Shown: positions 1-8,464, counted from the first letter of the stretch. The stretch is DNA of 14,357 bases from an uncultured Lachnospiraceae bacterium (GCA_910586205.1 CAJUGD010000055.1:1-14357); one strand, 5' to 3'. Numbers and translations are program-made. The notes: a model not told the origin generated them from the sequence alone.

Positions 1-1
1 A

Positions 2-229
2 GCCAATCCGATTTGGGATTGGCCTTATAAAACAACCAGTTTCACGGATTCAGGTAGAACTTATAGGGGAAGAGGGAAACGAACAATGATAAATGACAAA
101 GGTTTTACAGCAAGACAAAGAATGGTGTTAGATATTATTGATGTCCGTGAAAATTTTGGAACAAAATATAATAAAGGTTTAATTGAAGCAATTGAGTACG
201 CTAAAACATTACCACAATTTCAAAAATAG
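2..229 (+). CDS. C-terminal toxin tip of an Rhs-type protein (module A), 5' end outside the window
   Basis: An open frame enters from the left edge in frame 2 and ends at TAG 227-229, giving the last 75 residues. It begins ANPIWDWPYKTTSFTDSGRT and ends EYAKTLPQFQK. It is AT-rich and basic in its first half (GRTYRGRGKR), with no signal peptide or membrane segment. I do not recognise the toxin family, and no HNH or other catalytic signature is clear. It is called a toxin tip because it sits immediately before a small AT-rich gene in the same tip-then-immunity arrangement seen five more times in the window. As the left-most tip it could be the expressed C-terminus of a full-length rhs gene lying to the left; that is inference. 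An internal ATG at 86 opens the same frame, but a start there would leave only 47 residues. Confidence 0.6.
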   Translation, partial: ANPIWDWPYKTTSFTDSGRTYRGRGKRTMINDKGFTARQRMVLDIIDVRENFGTKYNKGLIEAIEYAKTLPQFQK

Positions 230-242
230 AGGTTATATAGAG

Positions 243-710
243 ATGAGTTTAGTTGATGTAGTTAAAAAATATCAAAATGAATTATCAAACAAAGGAATTC
301 TTGTCGAATATAGTTTGTTTTTTGATGAAAGTACTAAAAGTCAGTGTAAATTTGTTATTGATGATTGCGAAGAGTTAGAAGCTTTAAATGAAATTGTACA
401 AAAATTAATAAAACAAGATAGAAATGCTGAAATATATGTAAATACTTATAGTATAAATTTTGATGGAAAAAATACACATATTTATGCAGATACTTTATGG
501 ATTAATAGTATAATAAGTCTGGAAGAATTGTATAGCTTTTTTAACCATAGTAAAAATATAGAGCCATGTGATATTGTGTCATTAACTAATAATGAAGCGG
601 TAGATGGAGACATAGAAATAGTTGTTCTATCAAGGGATAATGTAGTGGATTATAAATCATTTATTGAAAAGAAACAGCTTGCTATGATTAAAAGTTTATA
701 CTGGGATTAG
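243..710 (+). CDS. Putative immunity protein of module A
   Basis: This encodes 155 residues starting MSLVDVVKKYQNE and ending KSLYWD. The ATG at 243 is preferred over the TTG at 183 because 183 lies inside the toxin reading frame, while 243 has an AGAGG ribosome site at 228-232, ten bases upstream, overlapping the toxin stop. The product is acidic and soluble, with no signal peptide or transmembrane segment, as expected of a cytoplasmic immunity protein that binds its cognate tip. I do not recognise its family. The call rests on position (14 bp after the tip), AT-rich composition and size. It ends before a degraded Rhs core copy that starts module B. Confidence 0.6.
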   Translation: MSLVDVVKKYQNELSNKGILVEYSLFFDESTKSQCKFVIDDCEELEALNEIVQKLIKQDRNAEIYVNTYSINFDGKNTHIYADTLWINSIISLEELYSFFNHSKNIEPCDIVSLTNNEAVDGDIEIVVLSRDNVVDYKSFIEKKQLAMIKSLYWD

Positions 711-794
711 ATAATATATCCCATCAGAGTTTCTTTGCGCCTGGTCCTTGAGAGATAGTTCCTTTGCAAGATGTGTTTTAATTTATGAAGATTA

Positions 795-874
795 TGTGAA
801 TGAAAGAGGTTATAACCTCTGCAATAAATCCATTCAGTGAATGGATGGGAAACCACTAGAAGATAGAAATTATC
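795..874 (+). pseudogene. Degenerate YD-repeat core, 5' remnant of module B
   Basis: This stretch aligns to 5065-5149 of module C, where the intact reading is ERGYNLRNEPIRW. Here the same bases read ERGYNLCNKSIQ followed by TGA at 838-840, with a further few-base deletion before 875. Most changes from C to B are C-to-T or G-to-A. It shows that the homology of orphan B begins upstream of its long open frame and that the head of the copy is dead. The bases from 711 to about 794, between the immunity stop and this remnant, show no gene or recognisable site. Confidence 0.55.
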
Positions 875-2986
875 TTGGATGGGCAGGTCTGGGAGGTGCG
901 GAGACGAAGGAATTCTGAAGGTCAAAACCTTGCAGGCCAAAGCTACATCGGTCAAAGCCAGCAGCATAATCCGATTCAGCAGTACGAATACAATGCCAGA
1001 GGACAGATTGTAGGTATTGTAGATGGGGTTGGAGAAAAGATCGGTTATGACCTGGACAGTTGGGGAAGAATCACCTCGGTGAAGTTCTCTGACGGGGTAA
1101 AAGAAGGTTATGAATATACGCCCTCTGGTCAGGTGAAAAAGGCGATTGACGGGAATGGCAATGCCGTTCAATATCTCTACAACAGCTTTGGAAAAGTCAG
1201 GGAGCGGATTGACCAGACAGGAGAAAAAGAGACTTTCCAATATGATGAGGAAGGAAATCTGCAGTTATACACAGACCGGGACGGCAACCAGGTTTACCGC
1301 CTTTATAATGTATTGGGAAAACCTGTATATGAGAAGGCAACAGATAAAAACGGAGAAAATCCCTGCCTGACTACTTTCCGGTATGACAGTATGGGACGGT
1401 TAGTCCAGGCAGTGGGGAATGGCCATTCTTATGAGTATGAATACAATGAGCAGGGGTATTTGAAGGAGAAGCGTTCCAGCGGGAAGCGGTTGATTTCTTA
1501 TGAATATGACAATGCAGGGAACATTATCTGCATGACAGATCCGGCAGGGGTTAAAACCTGTTATAGCTATGATCTTTTAGGCAGGACAAGCCGGATCTAT
1601 AATGGAAATGGCCTGGAAGTCCAATATGATTATGACTGTCAGAACCGGATTGAGAAGATTTTTTATGGAAATGGAATCCGAACCCGATATGAATATGACC
1701 GGGATGGAAATTTGGCAGTACTGGAAACGAAGGCAGATGAAAAAGTCCTGTTCTCTCTGTCTTGCCAGTATGATGGGAATGGGAACCGTGTGGAGAAAAA
1801 GGGGATTCAACGCTTTGTAGGAAATGAAATCGTCCCCATCCATACCACATATCAATACGATATTCGTGGACAGTTATTAGAGGAAAACCATCAAGAAGAA
1901 CCAGCAGGAGCGATTTTCCGCTATGGATATGATGCGTGTGGAAACCGGATTGAAAAGGAAGAAAACTCCCGTCGAACAGTTTACACCTATAACGGGAAAA
2001 ATCAACTGGTAACAGAGGAAAGCGCCCAAGAAAAAATCCACTTTACATACAACCAACAGGGAAGTATGATAAGCAGAGAAGGGTCGTCTGGAATCAGCAG
2101 GTTTTTCTATAATAGCAAAAACCAGCAGATACGGACGGAGACGGAAGACGGCCAGGTACAAGAAAACCGATATGATGTAGAAGGATTGCGATATGAAGTA
2201 AGAGAAAATGCAAACAGGATTTGGTTTGTGTACCACCAGGGAGAGTTGCTGTATGAGAAAGGGGGAGAGGAGAGCAGCTACCACCAAGGAGGCGGAATCG
2301 AGGCAGTCTGGCGTTCAGAAAAAAATCATTATTATCATCAGGATGAACAGCTACGTACGGCTTTTATTACGAATGAGAAGCGGGAGATTCAGAACCATTA
2401 TCAGTATGATGCCTTTGGAAATGGGATATCTCAGGAGGAAGGGATTTCTAATAGAATCCGTTATACCGGGCAGCAATATGATGGAGTAACGGGGCAGTAT
2501 TATCTTCGGGCAAGGTATTATAATCCGATACTGGGAAGATTTTTACAGGAGGATGTATACCAAGGAGATGGATTGAACCTGTATGCTTACTGTGGGAATA
2601 ATCCGGTGAGGTATTATGATCCGAGTGGGTATAGTAAGACACCTGAAGTATATAATACGGGGTGTCCAGGGGCGGTAACAAATGGTGATGCTGGTCAAGG
2701 AGAAAGAGAAAATCAAATTAGATCTGATAGTGAGACTAAGAGACAAACGCCAGATCAAAAAGCATTGAGAGATTTAGCAAAGGAGGCAGAAAAGGCTGCA
2801 AAGAAAGGAAGTCCTATTTCTGAAAATGAGGCCAAAATTTTAGATGATTGGGCAGATGAATATGGAGTTCCCCAACACCATAAAGCATATATAGGAAGTG
2901 GAGAGCATTTTAAAGGAGGAAACTATTCAGATCATACACACATTTATAATATTCATGTACCCTATAAATCAGTAGGAGGAAATTAG
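875..2986 (+). CDS. Orphan Rhs/YD-repeat protein with C-terminal nuclease-like toxin tip (module B)
   Basis: This is a 703-residue open frame. Residues 1-30 carry a GQxxx pentapeptide repeat, about 35-560 carry YD repeats (for example YEYDNAGN, YGYDACGN), and about 528-588 form the RHS-associated core end (RARYYNPILGRFLQED to YYDPSGYS). After a KTPEVYNTGCPGA linker, the last roughly 115 residues are the variable tip. The tip has a helical, lysine-rich start, then ILDDWADEYGVPQHH and clustered histidines (668-669, 678, 687, 689, 694), resembling His-rich polymorphic-toxin nuclease tips; the exact family is not assigned. There is no credible start. The TTG at 875 lacks a ribosome site, the upstream homology is degenerate, and no signal or export N-terminus exists. 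It is therefore probably a silent, displaced 3' fragment, although the frame is undamaged. In known Rhs proteins the repeats form a shell that encloses the tip. The tip ends one base before the next gene. Confidence 0.8.
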   Translation: MDGQVWEVRRRRNSEGQNLAGQSYIGQSQQHNPIQQYEYNARGQIVGIVDGVGEKIGYDLDSWGRITSVKFSDGVKEGYEYTPSGQVKKAIDGNGNAVQYLYNSFGKVRERIDQTGEKETFQYDEEGNLQLYTDRDGNQVYRLYNVLGKPVYEKATDKNGENPCLTTFRYDSMGRLVQAVGNGHSYEYEYNEQGYLKEKRSSGKRLISYEYDNAGNIICMTDPAGVKTCYSYDLLGRTSRIYNGNGLEVQYDYDCQNRIEKIFYGNGIRTRYEYDRDGNLAVLETKADEKVLFSLSCQYDGNGNRVEKKGIQRFVGNEIVPIHTTYQYDIRGQLLEENHQEEPAGAIFRYGYDACGNRIEKEENSRRTVYTYNGKNQLVTEESAQEKIHFTYNQQGSMISREGSSGISRFFYNSKNQQIRTETEDGQVQENRYDVEGLRYEVRENANRIWFVYHQGELLYEKGGEESSYHQGGGIEAVWRSEKNHYYHQDEQLRTAFITNEKREIQNHYQYDAFGNGISQEEGISNRIRYTGQQYDGVTGQYYLRARYYNPILGRFLQEDVYQGDGLNLYAYCGNNPVRYYDPSGYSKTPEVYNTGCPGAVTNGDAGQGERENQIRSDSETKRQTPDQKALRDLAKEAEKAAKKGSPISENEAKILDDWADEYGVPQHHKAYIGSGEHFKGGNYSDHTHIYNIHVPYKSVGGN
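920..964 (+). repeat. 15-bp tandem repeat, three units (GQxxx pentapeptides)
   Basis: Three in-frame 15-base units encode GQNLA, GQSYI and GQSQQ. The homologous tract in module C has four units. The repeat lies between the degenerate head and the first YD repeat, so unit number varies between copies of the same core. Confidence 0.7.
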
Positions 2987-2987
2987 A

Positions 2988-3539
2988 ATGATAAATTTAC
3001 ATTATAATGGATATGTTGTTCAAAGGAAAAAGATATCTGGATACGGTGGTATAGAAGGCGAAAACTGGTATTTAAATTATTATAGTAATAATTCTTTTTT
3101 TGAAGAATTCTATAACAAAAATATTGATAGAGCATGGAATAACTTAAATTATGTAGACTGCTGTACAGATGAGACATATATAAAGCATTATATGGATGAA
3201 TCAAATAGAATGGGAATAGAGTTTAGGATATTATTATGTGCTACTTGCAGGAAGTTTCCTATAATAAATAAAGTAGAATTAGTGCAATTAGGTCAGGTGT
3301 TAGGATATGATTATGCTTACTCTGGAGGAAGTTATTATTCTTGTATATTGAATGACATTATTTCAGGTAGAATAAAAGAATTTAGAAAGATTGATTTAAA
3401 TAAGAATGGGCTATTTAATACTTATGAAGAAGCAGAGAGGTTTAGTTTATTTAGAGAAAAGATAATGACTAGTAATAATATGTATACCTTTGAACAAGGT
3501 GATTTTATTATATATAAACTTGTAGAGGTGAGTGTGTGA
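2988..3539 (+). CDS. Putative immunity protein of module B
   Basis: This encodes 183 residues, starting MINLHYNGYVVQRKK and ending YKLVEVSV. The start is firm: a perfect AGGAGGA at 2974-2980 lies seven bases before ATG 2988, inside the 3' end of the toxin tip, and the tip stop is one base away, so the pair is set up for translational coupling. The protein is rich in Tyr and Asn and is soluble. Residues about 105-115 contain closely spaced cysteines (LLCATCRKF), with further cysteines at CC in YVDCCTDE and in YYSCIL. No family is recognised. Function is inferred only from its place behind the His-rich tip of orphan B. The frame is intact. Confidence 0.65.
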   Translation: MINLHYNGYVVQRKKISGYGGIEGENWYLNYYSNNSFFEEFYNKNIDRAWNNLNYVDCCTDETYIKHYMDESNRMGIEFRILLCATCRKFPIINKVELVQLGQVLGYDYAYSGGSYYSCILNDIISGRIKEFRKIDLNKNGLFNTYEEAERFSLFREKIMTSNNMYTFEQGDFIIYKLVEVSV

Positions 3540-3565
3540 AAGTTTTTCTGTATATGAAAATCCTA

Positions 3566-3586
3566 ATCCCCTGTTATGCTGGGGAT
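3566..3586 (+). other. Short inverted repeat after immunity gene B
   Basis: ATCCCC and GGGGAT flank a 9-base loop, 26 bp after the immunity stop. No T run follows, so a terminator is only possible. The rest of 3540-3645 shows no gene. The next Rhs homology starts about 3646 (reading DYGTVSLSYNSRNY). Confidence 0.3.
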
Positions 3587-3645
3587 AATAGAGTAAGCGG
3601 TAGCAGTGAGGATATCATAAAATGCTTCCTGTGATACAATGAGTA

Positions 3646-4827
3646 AGCTGTGATTATGGGACGGTTTCCCTAAGCTACAATTCCCGGAACTATGTGGTGA
3701 GGAGGACAGACGGGGAAGGCCATACGGCAGCCTGGAATTATGACCGGATGGGGAAGGTGGCGGCTTACTACCCGCCGAAGCAGTGGGAAAGCCAGGGGCC
3801 GGGATATGAGTATCGGTATGATTTCCTGGAACGTCTGGTGGATGTGGTGACGCCGTTAGAGGAGCACAACCGTAGACTTCTGAATTTGGATGGGAAGGTG
3901 GTGAAGCAGATCCATCCGGTATCCTATGAGGAAAAGGGAGAGGATGGGGACGGAACGGGATATGAATATGACCATTATGGGAACTGCATCCGGATTCATT
4001 ATGCGGATGGAGGGACAGAAAGACGGTTTTATGATCCGGATGGGAATTTAGTCCGTCAGGTATTGCCGGAAGCGTATGACCCTGGAAGAGATGATGGTGA
4101 CGGGTTTACTTATACCTATGACGCGGCAGGACGTCTAATCCACATCCAGGATCCGGAAGGAAACCAGCTTCAGGAATATGAATACAACGGTCATGGTCAG
4201 GTAATCCGGAAGGTGGATGGAGAAGGGAAGGAAACCCTGTATAGTTATAACGGGTTGGGGTTGAAGATACGGGAACAGGTCAGTATAAGAAAAGAAGATG
4301 ATAACACCTGGTACCGGGTAATCCGGTATGATTATGATTTACAGGGGAATAAAATAGAAGAAGCCTATGGGCAGAATGAGGTGATGGAAGGCCAGGAGCC
4401 GACAGGCTGGCACTGGATTCGGTTTGGATATGATAAGAACAATCACCTGACCAGTGTGGAGGATGATTTCGGGGCAAAGGTCCGGTATGAGTATGACTGC
4501 CTGGGAAACCGTACTCTGGAAGAACAAGTGGTGGAAGAAGGGATCCGAAGGAAGGTTCGGTATCAGTATAATAAGAGCGGCTGGAGAATCCAGAAGAAGG
4601 AAACCATCCAGGGGAATGGGCCGATACGTTCTGCCATTACTAAATATGAATATGATGCCAATGGGAATGTGATCAAGGTAATCACTCCCAAAGGGGCGGA
4701 GATCCATTACCGCTATGATGCAGACGACCGGATGATACAAAAGCAGGTATTGGACAAAAAGAACGGTTTGACCAGAGAACAGAGTATGGCTATGATGCGG
4801 CAGGAAATTGTGTCGGGGAGAGCGTAA
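3646..4827 (+). pseudogene. Rhs/YD-repeat core fragment, first open segment of decayed orphan C
   Basis: The frame is open from 3643, with GTG 3694 the first listed start, and reads as YD repeats throughout: DYGTVSLSYNSRNY, YEYDHYGN, FYDPDGN, YTYDAAGR, YEYDCLGN, YEYDANGN, RYDADDR. There is no ribosome site, signal or N-terminal domain, so this is an internal piece of a larger Rhs core. The end at 4827 is false. Compared with 10937-10990 in module F (aatgggattgacc), the run here (aacggtttgacc, about 4761-4772) is one base shorter, which shifts the frame and gives a short unrelated tail. It would only build part of an Rhs shell if joined to the downstream pieces, which are separated by further frameshifts. 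Confidence 0.75.
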
Positions 4828-4864
4828 AGGGAGCAGATACTAAAGTATTGGAAGCCCTGTATTA

Positions 4865-5392
4865 ATTGATCGGAAGGACCAGATGACCCATAAGATTATG
4901 CCCGGAGGGGCAGTGACCCGCTATGTGTATGACCGGAATGACCAACTGATTCAGGAGATTACGTTATATGGTTATGAGACGGAAACGGACCGTGGGAAGG
5001 GGACGGTTTACCAATATGACAGCAGGGGGAACCGGATCCGGGAAACGAATGCGCTGGGAGAGTTGGTGGAGGAAAGAGGGTATAACCTTCGGAATGAGCC
5101 AATCCGGTGGACAGATGGGCTTGGTACCCGGCAGGAGATGGAATATACCCTAGATGGACGGGTACGGGAGGTGCGTAGAGGGAGGCGTGCTGGAGAGAAA
5201 AAGAATATAGGCCAAGGGCGTACTGGTCAAAACCTTGCAGGCCAAGGCTACATCGGTCAAAGCCAGCAGCATAATCCGATTCAACAGTACGAATACAATG
5301 CTAGAGGCCAGATTGTCGGTATTGTAGATGGGGTTGGGGAAAAGATTGGTTATGGTATGGACAGTTGGGGAAGAATCACTTCAGTGAATTAG
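4865..5392 (+). pseudogene. Rhs/YD-repeat core fragment, second segment of decayed orphan C
   Basis: The frame resumes at about 4865 (IDRKDQMTHKIMPGG), with the first ATG at 4883, and continues YVYDRNDQLIQE, YQYDSRGN, ERGYNLRNEPIRW, the GQxxx repeat, then YEYNARGQIVGIV as in orphan B. It is in a third frame relative to the preceding segment, so at least two indels lie in 4760-4865. The stop TAG at 5390-5392 is created by a deletion. Sequence matching orphan B 1084 to about 1562 (roughly 480 bp) is missing, and the join is out of frame. Confidence 0.75.
5210..5269 (+). repeat. 15-bp tandem repeat, four units (GQxxx pentapeptides)
   Basis: Four in-frame 15-base units encode GQGRT, GQNLA, GQGYI and GQSQQ. 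Orphan B has three units at the same core position. Confidence 0.7.
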
Positions 5393-6257
5393 CTATGACC
5401 TTTTAGGCCGGACAAGCCGGATCTATAATGGAAATGGCCTGGAAGTCCAATATGGTTATGACTGTCAGAACCGGATTGAGAAGATTTCCTATGAAAATGG
5501 AATCTGGACCCGATGTGAATATGATCGGGACGGAAATCTGGCGGTACTGGAAACGAAGGTAGATGAGAAAGTCCTGTTCTCTCTGGATTGCCAGTATGAT
5601 GGAAATGGGAACCGTGCGGAAAAGAAGGGGATTCAATGTCTTGCAGGAGATGAAATTGTACCCATCCACACCACGTATCAATACGATATTCGAGGCCAGC
5701 TGTTAGAGGAAAACCATCAAGGAGAACCAGTAGGAGTGATCTTTCGCTATGGATATGATGCATGTGGAAATCGGACTTCAAAGGAAGAAAACTCCCGGCG
5801 GACGATTTACTTGTATAATAGGAAAAATCAACTGGCCATAGAGGAAAGTGATCAGGAAAAAATCCGATTTACATACAACCAGCAGGGAAGTATGATAAGC
5901 AGGGAGGGTCGTCTGGAATCAGAAGGTTTTTCTATAACAGCAAAAACCAACAGATACGAACAGAGAAGGAAGATGGCCAGGTACAAGAAAACTGATACGA
6001 TGCAGAAGGATTGCGTTATGAAGTCAGAGAAAACGAAAACCGTATCCGGTTTGTGTATCATCAGGGAGAGCTGCTGTATGAGAAAGGGGGAGATTCAGAA
6101 CCATTACCAGTAGGATGCCTTTGGAAACGGGATTTGTAAGGAAGAAGGAATTTTCAATCGAATCCGTTATACAGGACAGCAATATGATGGAATAACGGGG
6201 CAGTATTATCTTCGGGCAAGGTTCTATAATCCAATCGTGGGAAGATTTTTGCAGGAG
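5391..6257 (+). pseudogene. Rhs/YD-repeat core fragment, third segment of decayed orphan C
   Basis: This matches orphan B from about 1564 onward (SYDLLGRTSRIYNGNG, YEYDRDGN, YGYDACGN) but is riddled with damage. One base is lost at about 5908 (gagggtcg against gaagggtcg). CGA has become TGA at 5994-5996. About 120 bp are missing after the LLYEKGG reading near 6088. TAT has become TAG at about 6111-6113. One extra G at about 6275-6279 shifts the frame again before the core end. The longest open piece is 5736-6113. This cannot encode a working Rhs protein. Confidence 0.75.
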
Positions 6258-6258
6258 G

Positions 6259-6815
6259 ATGTATACCAGGGAGATGGGGTTGAACCTGTATGCTTACTGT
6301 GGGAATAATCCGGTGAGCTATTATGATCCGAGTGGGTATAGTAAAAAGAAAAAGACAGTAAATAGAACTATCTGTGAATTTGAAACAATTAATGGTGATG
6401 CTGGTCAGGATAGAGGAAAAACTATACAAGATAATGAAAATACATTAAAAATTAATCAATTACCATTAGCAAAACCAGGAGAAGATTTATACGTTGGTAC
6501 ATATGGTAAATCTTCATATTGGAATAAAAAAGTGGATTGAAAACAACCTATACACCTCATCATGTTATACAAGATACAGTTAGTGTAAACTCGCATGGAA
6601 AGGGGATTACAATTAATTTAAGAAAAGATATTCACTTACAAACAGAAACTTATGGAAGTAAAAGAACTGGACTTACGAATAGACAAAATCTAGCATCTGA
6701 TATTTTGGAGTTGAGAGTGCTTTTAAAGAATAATGGATATGATAGAAGTGTATTTAATGCACAATTAAATGAATTAATTAAGCAAAATAAAGTATTAGGA
6801 GGATTTGAAAAATGA
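6259..6815 (+). pseudogene. Frameshifted HNH/EndoVII-like toxin tip of module C
   Basis: The frame at 6259-6540 reads the end of the core (LNLYAYCGNNPVSYYDPSGYS), a linker unlike the other modules (KKKKTVNRTICEF) and then GEDLYVGTYGKSSYWNKK, stopping at TGA 6538-6540. The toxin continues one frame back in 6537-6815: TPHHVIQD, NSHGKGITINLRKDIH, ETYG, ending KVLGGFEK. The HH pair, the spaced Gly and the later H...TYG resemble His-Me-finger (HNH/EndoVII) DNase toxin tips of Rhs and WapA-type proteins; the specific family is not assigned. The two halves join if the A6 run at 6526-6531 had one more A, giving NKKSGLKTTYTPHH. The 3' end carries the ribosome site of the immunity gene and overlaps its ATG (ATGA). 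Confidence 0.65.
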
Positions 6816-7342
6816 TTACAAAAGTAGAAGCACTTTCTTTCTTAAAGGAACATCAACCTATGCCTAGTGATACAAAGGTTACAGAAGAAGAAATGAAAAG
6901 ATATGAAGAAGTTAGAACTTTTTTTATTAAAAATCCAGATGAGCAGTGTGTTTCTTTGTTTTTAAATTCCTTTGGTGGAAAAGATGGTTTGGGGATATAT
7001 CAAATGGTTGAAGATGTAATTATAATGTATGATAAAGAGATCGTACTTCCTTGTATTTTACATGCATTTAATAATTCTCATAAAGGTGTAAAATATTGGT
7101 GTATTCAAATTGCAGCAAATTTTCCAGATGAAAGTTTGTTACTTCCATTAGCTGATTTTTTGAAATCAGAAGATCAAGATATAAAAATAGCAGCAATAAT
7201 ATCAATAGCGCAGTTAGCTCTAAATCATATAAAAGTGTATGAAATATTAAAAATTCTTAAAGAAAATATTGAGCACATAATCGATAAGGAAACTAAAGAA
7301 TTTGCTATTGAAGTGTTGGAAGATATTCAAAATAACATTTGA
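6812..7342 (+). CDS. Putative HEAT-repeat-like immunity protein of module C
   Basis: This encodes 176 residues. ATG 6812 overlaps the toxin stop as ATGA and is preceded by AGGAGGA at 6797-6803, eight bases upstream. After a helical N-terminus (MITKVEALSFLKEH), residues about 80-170 consist of repeated amphipathic helices (IVLPCILHAFNN, VKYWCIQIAANF, LLLPLADFLKSE, IKIAAIISIAQLAL, TKEFAIEVLEDI). This is the pattern of HEAT/Armadillo-like alpha solenoids, which occur among polymorphic-toxin immunity proteins. It is predicted to bind and neutralise the HNH-like tip of module C in the cytoplasm. The frame is intact although its cognate toxin is broken. Confidence 0.7.
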   Translation: MITKVEALSFLKEHQPMPSDTKVTEEEMKRYEEVRTFFIKNPDEQCVSLFLNSFGGKDGLGIYQMVEDVIIMYDKEIVLPCILHAFNNSHKGVKYWCIQIAANFPDESLLLPLADFLKSEDQDIKIAAIISIAQLALNHIKVYEILKILKENIEHIIDKETKEFAIEVLEDIQNNI

Positions 7343-7377
7343 CATAAAAAATATACTTCTGGTTTGAGTATAATCAA

Positions 7378-7414
7378 GTGTGTTAAAATATTACATCATA
7401 GTATTTTAACACAC
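7378..7414 (+). repeat. Perfect 13-bp inverted repeat
   Basis: GTGTGTTAAAATA (7378-7390) and TATTTTAACACAC (7402-7414) are exact reverse complements around an 11-base loop, 35 bp after the immunity C stop. No T run follows, so a canonical terminator is not supported. A TATAAT at 7369-7374 lies just upstream, and a TTGACA at 7339-7344 precedes it, but the 24-bp spacing is too long for an ordinary promoter. It may be an operator, a weak terminator or a footprint of an excised element. Confidence 0.6.
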
Positions 7415-7440
7415 CCTTTCAAAACTTGAGACTGTATAAA

Positions 7441-7739
7441 GCTGTCCTGTCAGTATGATGGGAAGGGGAATCGTGCAGAAGAAGGGGATTCAGTCTCTTG
7501 TAAGAGATGAAATCGTACACATACATGCCATATATCAAGATAAAGTAAGAGTAAATGAAAACCAGATTCAATTTGTGTACCACCAGGGAGAGTTGCTGTA
7601 TGAGAAAGGGGGAGAGGAGAGCAGTTACCACCTGGGAGGCGGAATTGAGGCAGTCTGGCAGTCAGAAAAAAATCATTATTATCATCAGAATGAACAGCTT
7701 AGTACAGCTTTTATTACAAATGAGAGGCGGAGAACCAGA
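7441..7739 (+). pseudogene. Rhs core fragment of module D
   Basis: This matches orphan B from about 1762 (LSCQYDGxGNR). A one-base loss near 7480 changes frame. A deletion of about 330 bp then joins the HAIYQ region directly to NQIQFVYHQGELLYEKGG. The open piece 7455-7835 contains the true reading only from about 7483 to 7730 (GELLYEKGGEESSYH, EKNHYYHQNEQL). At about 7730-7740 another indel (aggcggagaaccag against aagcgggagattcag) moves the core into the frame of the tip. No start signal is visible. It is a short piece of the Rhs core 3' end serving as the attachment of tip D. Confidence 0.7.
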
Positions 7740-8462
7740 ACTATTATCAGTATGATGCCTTTGGAAGCGGGATTTGTCAGGAAGAAGGGATTTCCAATAG
7801 AATCCGTTATACCGGGCAGCAATATGATGGAGTAACGGGGCAGTATTATCTTCGGGCAAGGTATTATAATCCAATTGTAGGGAGGTTTTTGCAGGAGGAT
7901 GAATACCAGGGAGATGGGTTGAATCTGTATGCCTACTGTGGGAATAATCCGGTGAGGTATTATGATCCGAGTGGGTATAGCAAGACACCAGAAGTATATA
8001 ATACGGGGTGTCCGGGGGCGACGACAAATGGTAATGTTAATGATAACGAAAACAATGCTACTAATATAGTTAATAACCCTAAAGAAATAAATATCCATGA
8101 AAAAATTAATAGCGAAATAGATGAGATTGATTTAGTTAATAGAATAATATTTGAGGACAAAAATGCTTCAAAATTGTATATGGCTAATCCTGACTTCCCA
8201 CAAACAGAATTACAATGGGCTGAAAAGCAAATTAAAAAAAGGAAAAAATAGAATAGAGGCATTACAACAGAATGAGTTTAATTTGTCTAGCAAAGTTTCA
8301 TCGAGCTTACCATCGGTAGAGGAGTTAAAAGCAATAAAGAATTATATTTTTAGAATTGATGCAGATACACTAGAATTGAGAGATGCAGTACAAATTCAAT
8401 TGGATAAGCTTTCTGTTCTATTTCTAGAGTATAATTTTAGTGCTACTTATGGAGGAATGTAA
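7740..8462 (+). pseudogene. Core end and frameshifted toxin tip of module D
   Basis: The frame open to 8251 reads the core end (RARYYNPIVGRFLQED, YYDPSGYS), the shared linker KTPEVYNTGCPGATTNG, then an acidic, Asn-rich stretch and NPDFPQTELQWAEKQIKK before TAG 8249-8251. The protein continues one base on in 8252-8462 (NRIEALQQNEFNLSSK to LEYNFSATYGGM). Removing one A from the A7 run at 8234-8240 joins them as QIKKGKNRIEALQ. The continuation is judged to belong to the toxin because its last bases hold the GGAGGA ribosome site of the next gene, as in modules B and C. The tip is predicted to be largely helical, without recognisable catalytic residues; the family is unknown. The reading of 8151-8462 as a separate gene is possible but has no start signal. 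Confidence 0.6.
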
Positions 8463-8464
8463 CA

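Noticed and set aside
183..242. N-terminal extension of immunity gene A from TTG 183
   Set aside because: It lies within the toxin frame and lacks a ribosome site, whereas ATG 243 has one.
707..1240. Minus-strand 177-residue open frame and other long minus-strand frames opposite the Rhs core
   Set aside because: They mirror the YD-repeat coding strand, recur at each core copy and have no ribosome sites or recognisable domains.
920..5269. CRISPR array suggested by repeated short units
   Set aside because: The repeats are in-frame 15-bp coding units without spacers, and no cas genes are present.
6520..6545. Classical -1 ribosomal frameshift signal at the A6 run of tip C
   Set aside because: The heptamer is T AAA AAA in the zero frame, which does not fit X XXY YYZ pairing in the P site, and no clear downstream stem-loop was seen. 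Polymerase slippage or plain mutation fits better.
8151..8462. Independent gene of 103 residues between tip D and its immunity gene
   Set aside because: Its first part is an overlapping false frame; the real part has no start and joins tip D across the A7 tract.
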